Shown piece after piece: positions 34,301 to 36,858 of a stretch of DNA of 36,858 nt. The translations under genes and the position numbers were made by a program. Source of the stretch: Hyphomicrobiaceae bacterium (GTDB taxonomy: Bacteria > Pseudomonadota > Alphaproteobacteria > Rhizobiales > Hyphomicrobiaceae); the NCBI GenBank assembly GCA_023384095.1, contig JAHDXT010000012.1, forward strand, positions 55,382 through 92,239. The letters run 5' to 3'. The notes below the pieces were generated by a model. It was not told the DNA's origin. It worked only from the letters and a program-made list of their open reading frames with translations, and ran no database searches. Numbering within the stretch: the first letter of the stretch is position 1; every line of letters begins with the position of its first letter.

Positions 34301-35670
34301 GCGGCCGGCGGCACCCGTCCGTATGCAGCGGGTGCCGCCGGCAGCGCCAGCGCCTCACCGAGATTGGCGAGCGTGGTCAGGTCGACGAATTCGGCGCTCG
34401 GGATGCCGAGGTCGAATTCCATCTTCCACGAGAGCTGAGCGGCGGATGCGAGGCGCGAGCGCAGCACCGCGTCGGCGAGGGCGTAATGGTCGGGGCGCAT
34501 CGCGCGGCGCAGGCTGTGCAGGATGCCGAGGGTCACGAGGTCGTAGTAGGCGCTGAACGGGTCGGGCGACGCGCTCGCCGGGTGCATGTAGCCGGCGAAG
34601 GCGATCCGCCCGTCATAGCGGCGCGTCTTGTCGGCCTTGCCGCGATAGCCGGCGAACGTCTCGTAGAGTGCGCGCACGGTCGGGGAGGCGCCTTCGTATT
34701 CGAAAAGCCCCCTGAGGGCATAGGCCAGCGTGTCTCCGTAGACGAAATAGTCGGGCTGGCCCTGCGGCCCCTGCACCCGCCGCCAGACGCGCGGGCATTC
34801 CTGCTGCCGGCACCCGACGAGCGCCTCCGCATCGGCATGCTCCCAGGCGCCGGCGAGTCCCGGCACGAGAAAGGCGCGCGCCGCCTTGGCCGCCGCTTCG
34901 TAACGGGGATCGCCCGAGAGGACCGCGGCGCGGCGCAGCACCGGCAAGGCCGACAGGCTCTTCACGTGGCGGTCGCAGTTCCAGGCCGGCGCGGAGCCGG
35001 CGCCGACGACGAATTCGCAGAACCCGTCCGGCTCGTCCGCCGGCCTGGCGTAGGGGCGACCCGGCCCACTTTGCATGCGGACGAGGAAGTCGGCGAAGAG
35101 CAGGCCCGAGCGGCGATAGCGCTCCTCCTTCGTCAGATCCCAGAGGGCGAACATCGCGCCGCCGCAGAACCCCGCATCGATCGTGTAGAAATAGCCGCTG
35201 GCTGGTGCGGGCAGGTCGGGCGTGGACGGTACGCCGCCAAACCCTGGGCTGTCCTCGCGCGCGTTTTGCAGTCCGATGACCCAGTCTGCCAGTGCCATGA
35301 TCTTCGACGGCAGCTCGGTGTCGGTGCGATCCGCGCGCGCCACCACCGTCAGGAACCGGATGACCTCGCACGCCGAGCCCGGCGCCTTGCCGATCTTCGG
35401 GTTCGGCGTCCCGGCCCGGGGCTCGACCTGCTTCATCGGCGCGTGACGCAGCACGAAAGCGCGGATCGGCGCGATTGCGGAGAGGTCGGCGGCAGCCTCG
35501 GCGACCGGGGCGTCGCGGGCAGGCTCGGCCAGGTCGCTCTCCAGGTCGGGACTTGCAGAACAGCCGGCGAGGAGCGAGCCCAATAAGAACGCCGCAAGCG
35601 AGCCGCGGGCCAGCCGGCGCCCGGCGCATCTCGGAACGACCCGCGCCAACCGAAGTCGTCCAGCTTTCAC
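34246..35670 (-). CDS. Large lipoprotein, possibly alpha/alpha-toroid fold
   Basis: This 474-residue protein starts at GTG 35670, which has AGGGGGGCGG before it. A basic and hydrophobic signal sequence ends in the lipobox LLAGC with Cys37, so it is exported and lipidated. The mature part contains ATGs but no better start. Repeated helical segments such as SGYFYTIDAGFCGGAMFALW, EERYRRSGLLFADFLVRMQ and FSAYYDLVTLGILHSLRRAM suggest an alpha/alpha-toroid like those of glycoside hydrolases or lyases. That is inference from pattern only; no family is recognised. Confidence 0.78.
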   Translation of the reverse strand: MKAGRLRLARVVPRCAGRRLARGSLAAFLLGSLLAGCSASPDLESDLAEPARDAPVAEAAADLSAIAPIRAFVLRHAPMKQVEPRAGTPNPKIGKAPGSACEVIRFLTVVARADRTDTELPSKIMALADWVIGLQNAREDSPGFGGVPSTPDLPAPASGYFYTIDAGFCGGAMFALWDLTKEERYRRSGLLFADFLVRMQSGPGRPYARPADEPDGFCEFVVGAGSAPAWNCDRHVKSLSALPVLRRAAVLSGDPRYEAAAKAARAFLVPGLAGAWEHADAEALVGCRQQECPRVWRRVQGPQGQPDYFVYGDTLAYALRGLFEYEGASPTVRALYETFAGYRGKADKTRRYDGRIAFAGYMHPASASPDPFSAYYDLVTLGILHSLRRAMRPDHYALADAVLRSRLASAAQLSWKMEFDLGIPSAEFVDLTTLANLGEALALPAAPAAYGRVPPAAQAYWPPLASTPALLPGK

Positions 35671-35732
35671 GACCGACCGCCCCCCTGGCCGTCTGTAGCA
35701 AGTTTGCCGCGGTGTCGCCAGATGCCCGGATG

Positions 35733-36725
35733 TCAGGGCCATGTGTCGAGGACGAACAGCTCCTCCGGACGCAGCGTCAGGTCGACCGCCATCCGCACGC
35801 CCACAGCCAAAACCAGCAGCGCCAGCAGGATGCGAAGCTGCTCGGCGTTGAGGCGCTGGCCGATCCTGATCCCGTACTGGGCGCCCACCACGCCGCCGAT
35901 CATCAACGGCAGCGCCAGCAGCAGATCGACGCTGAAGTTCAGCGTCGCGTGCAGCAGCGTGGCGTAGCCGGCCAGGAACACGACCTGGAACACCGAGGTT
36001 CCGATCGCCACCCGGGTCGGCACCCGCATCAGGTAGATGAGCGCCGGGATGACGACGAAGCCGCCGCCGACGCCGATCAGGGCGGTGAGCCAGCCGACGA
36101 AGATCCCGATCACGACCGGAGGAATGGTGCTGACGTAGAGCTTCGAGGTGCGGAAGCGGCGTTTCAGCGGCAGCCCCTGGATCCAGGTGTGCTGGCCGCC
36201 GCGTCGCGCCGAAGCCTGCGGCAGGCCACGCCGCTTGCGCAAAGTCGACAGGCTCTCGATGAACATCAGCGTGCCGATGACGCCGAGCACCAGCACATAG
36301 CTGAGCGAGATGAAGACGTCGATCTGGCCAGCGGCCTTCAAGAGCCGCTGCAGCGCGACACCCGTCGTGGCGCCGATGATGCCGCCTGCCAGCAGCAAGA
36401 GGCCCATCGGCACGTCGACCGTCTTGCCGCGCCACTGGCTGAGTGCCGCCGAAACAGACACGGCGACCACCTGGCTCACCCCGGTGCCGACCGCGATCAG
36501 AGGCGGGACGCCGAGGAAGATCAGCAGCGGCGTGATGACGAATCCGCCGCCGATCCCGAACATCCCCGAAAGCAGACCCACCGACAGTCCCATGGACAGC
36601 AGCATCAGGCCGTCGAGCGCCATCCCGGCGACAGGGAGGTAGATCGGTATCGGCATCAGGTCGGCACGGCGTCCGGTCTGTGGCTGCAGGCGGGGCTCGG
36701 GTGCCCACTGCCCGCCAGCAGGCAT
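35733..36725 (-). CDS. TauE/SafE (TSUP) family permease, second copy
   Basis: This protein has 330 residues from ATG 36725, where AGGA precedes the start. ATG 36656 would give 307 residues and an N-terminus MPIPIYLPVAGM that is closer to known TSUP proteins, so the start is uncertain. Two TSUP repeats are clear: LLSGMFGIGGGFVITPLLIF near residue 55 and LIGVGGGFVVIPALIYLM near residue 215. A basic cytoplasmic loop separates them. It probably exports a sulfur-containing or other organic anion. It differs from the permease beside soxW in length and loop, so it is not a recent duplicate. Confidence 0.9.
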   Translation of the reverse strand: MPAGGQWAPEPRLQPQTGRRADLMPIPIYLPVAGMALDGLMLLSMGLSVGLLSGMFGIGGGFVITPLLIFLGVPPLIAVGTGVSQVVAVSVSAALSQWRGKTVDVPMGLLLLAGGIIGATTGVALQRLLKAAGQIDVFISLSYVLVLGVIGTLMFIESLSTLRKRRGLPQASARRGGQHTWIQGLPLKRRFRTSKLYVSTIPPVVIGIFVGWLTALIGVGGGFVVIPALIYLMRVPTRVAIGTSVFQVVFLAGYATLLHATLNFSVDLLLALPLMIGGVVGAQYGIRIGQRLNAEQLRILLALLVLAVGVRMAVDLTLRPEELFVLDTWP

Positions 36726-36858
36726 GGGAGATCCTCGGGCGCCCCGTTATGGGCACTTGCGTCTGGCCTTTTTCGGCGCAACTGTCCAGACCCCAGCCTT
36801 GCTGCACAGGGTGATTCAAAGAACCGCACCCCCTGGGGGCTGACAGGTCCGGCAAATC

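Noticed and set aside
36726..36858. Possible gene or RNA at the right end of the window
   Set aside because: Only a short CCCCC/GGGGG palindrome is visible and no start, tRNA arm or coding bias can be supported in 133 bases.

Overview
The window is high-GC chromosomal DNA, most likely from an alphaproteobacterium of the Hyphomicrobiales (Rhizobiales). The signs are a Hyphomicrobium-like sHdr/LbpA sulfur-oxidation locus, a groES-groEL operon under a CIRCE operator, a TIGR02301-type secreted protein, and the G/C-rich palindromic repeats typical of that order. No rRNA, tRNA, CRISPR array or insertion-sequence transposase was seen. The genus cannot be fixed from this sequence alone.

Positions 1-13.5 kb hold a cytoplasmic sulfur-oxidation locus of the sulfur-oxidizing heterodisulfide-reductase-like (sHdr) type. 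It starts with lipoate-assembly genes: lipT (5' end off the window), a LipS-type radical SAM protein, the ligase sLpl(AB), and a class-I glutamine-amidotransferase-like protein that has lost its catalytic Cys. A divergent EamA permease separates this block from dsrE3C-shdrC1-shdrB1-[DUF559 nuclease]-shdrA-hyp-shdrC2-shdrB2-[small conserved protein]-lbpA. In the known scheme DsrE3C passes sulfane sulfur to the sHdr complex and LbpA, a GcvH-like lipoate-binding protein, carries intermediates. sLpl(AB), LipS1/LipS2 and LipT make the lipoate on LbpA. An exact ATTC-N8-GAAT palindrome upstream of dsrE matches the operator of BigR/SqrR/sHdrR-type ArsR repressors.

The most unusual feature is the density of one G/C-rich palindromic repeat family inside this locus. 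Copies lie in frame inside lipT, in the shdrC1-shdrB1 gap, on both sides of the DUF559 gene, inside hyp as a roughly 440-bp array with a 138-bp period, and across the whole shdrC2-shdrB2 gap. I saw none in the remaining 24 kb. Two other hairpin repeats, built of short A/T-containing units, lie before shdrC1 and shdrC2, and the second kind recurs between groES and groEL.

Positions 13.5-26.4 kb hold housekeeping and accessory genes: an FkbM-type methyltransferase, a secreted Gly/Gln-rich protein, groEL and groES, a HAD phosphatase, a GMC oxidoreductase, a truncated GNAT fragment, an L,D-transpeptidase, small exported proteins, a LysE-type exporter, and a dusA-TSUP permease-soxW run on the minus strand. 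Positions 26.7-32.7 kb hold a catabolic unit: a three-subunit molybdenum hydroxylase and an SDR dehydrogenase on the minus strand, with a divergent IclR regulator. Positions 32.8-36.7 kb hold a DUF2793/beta-helix tail-like protein, a large lipoprotein and a second TSUP permease.
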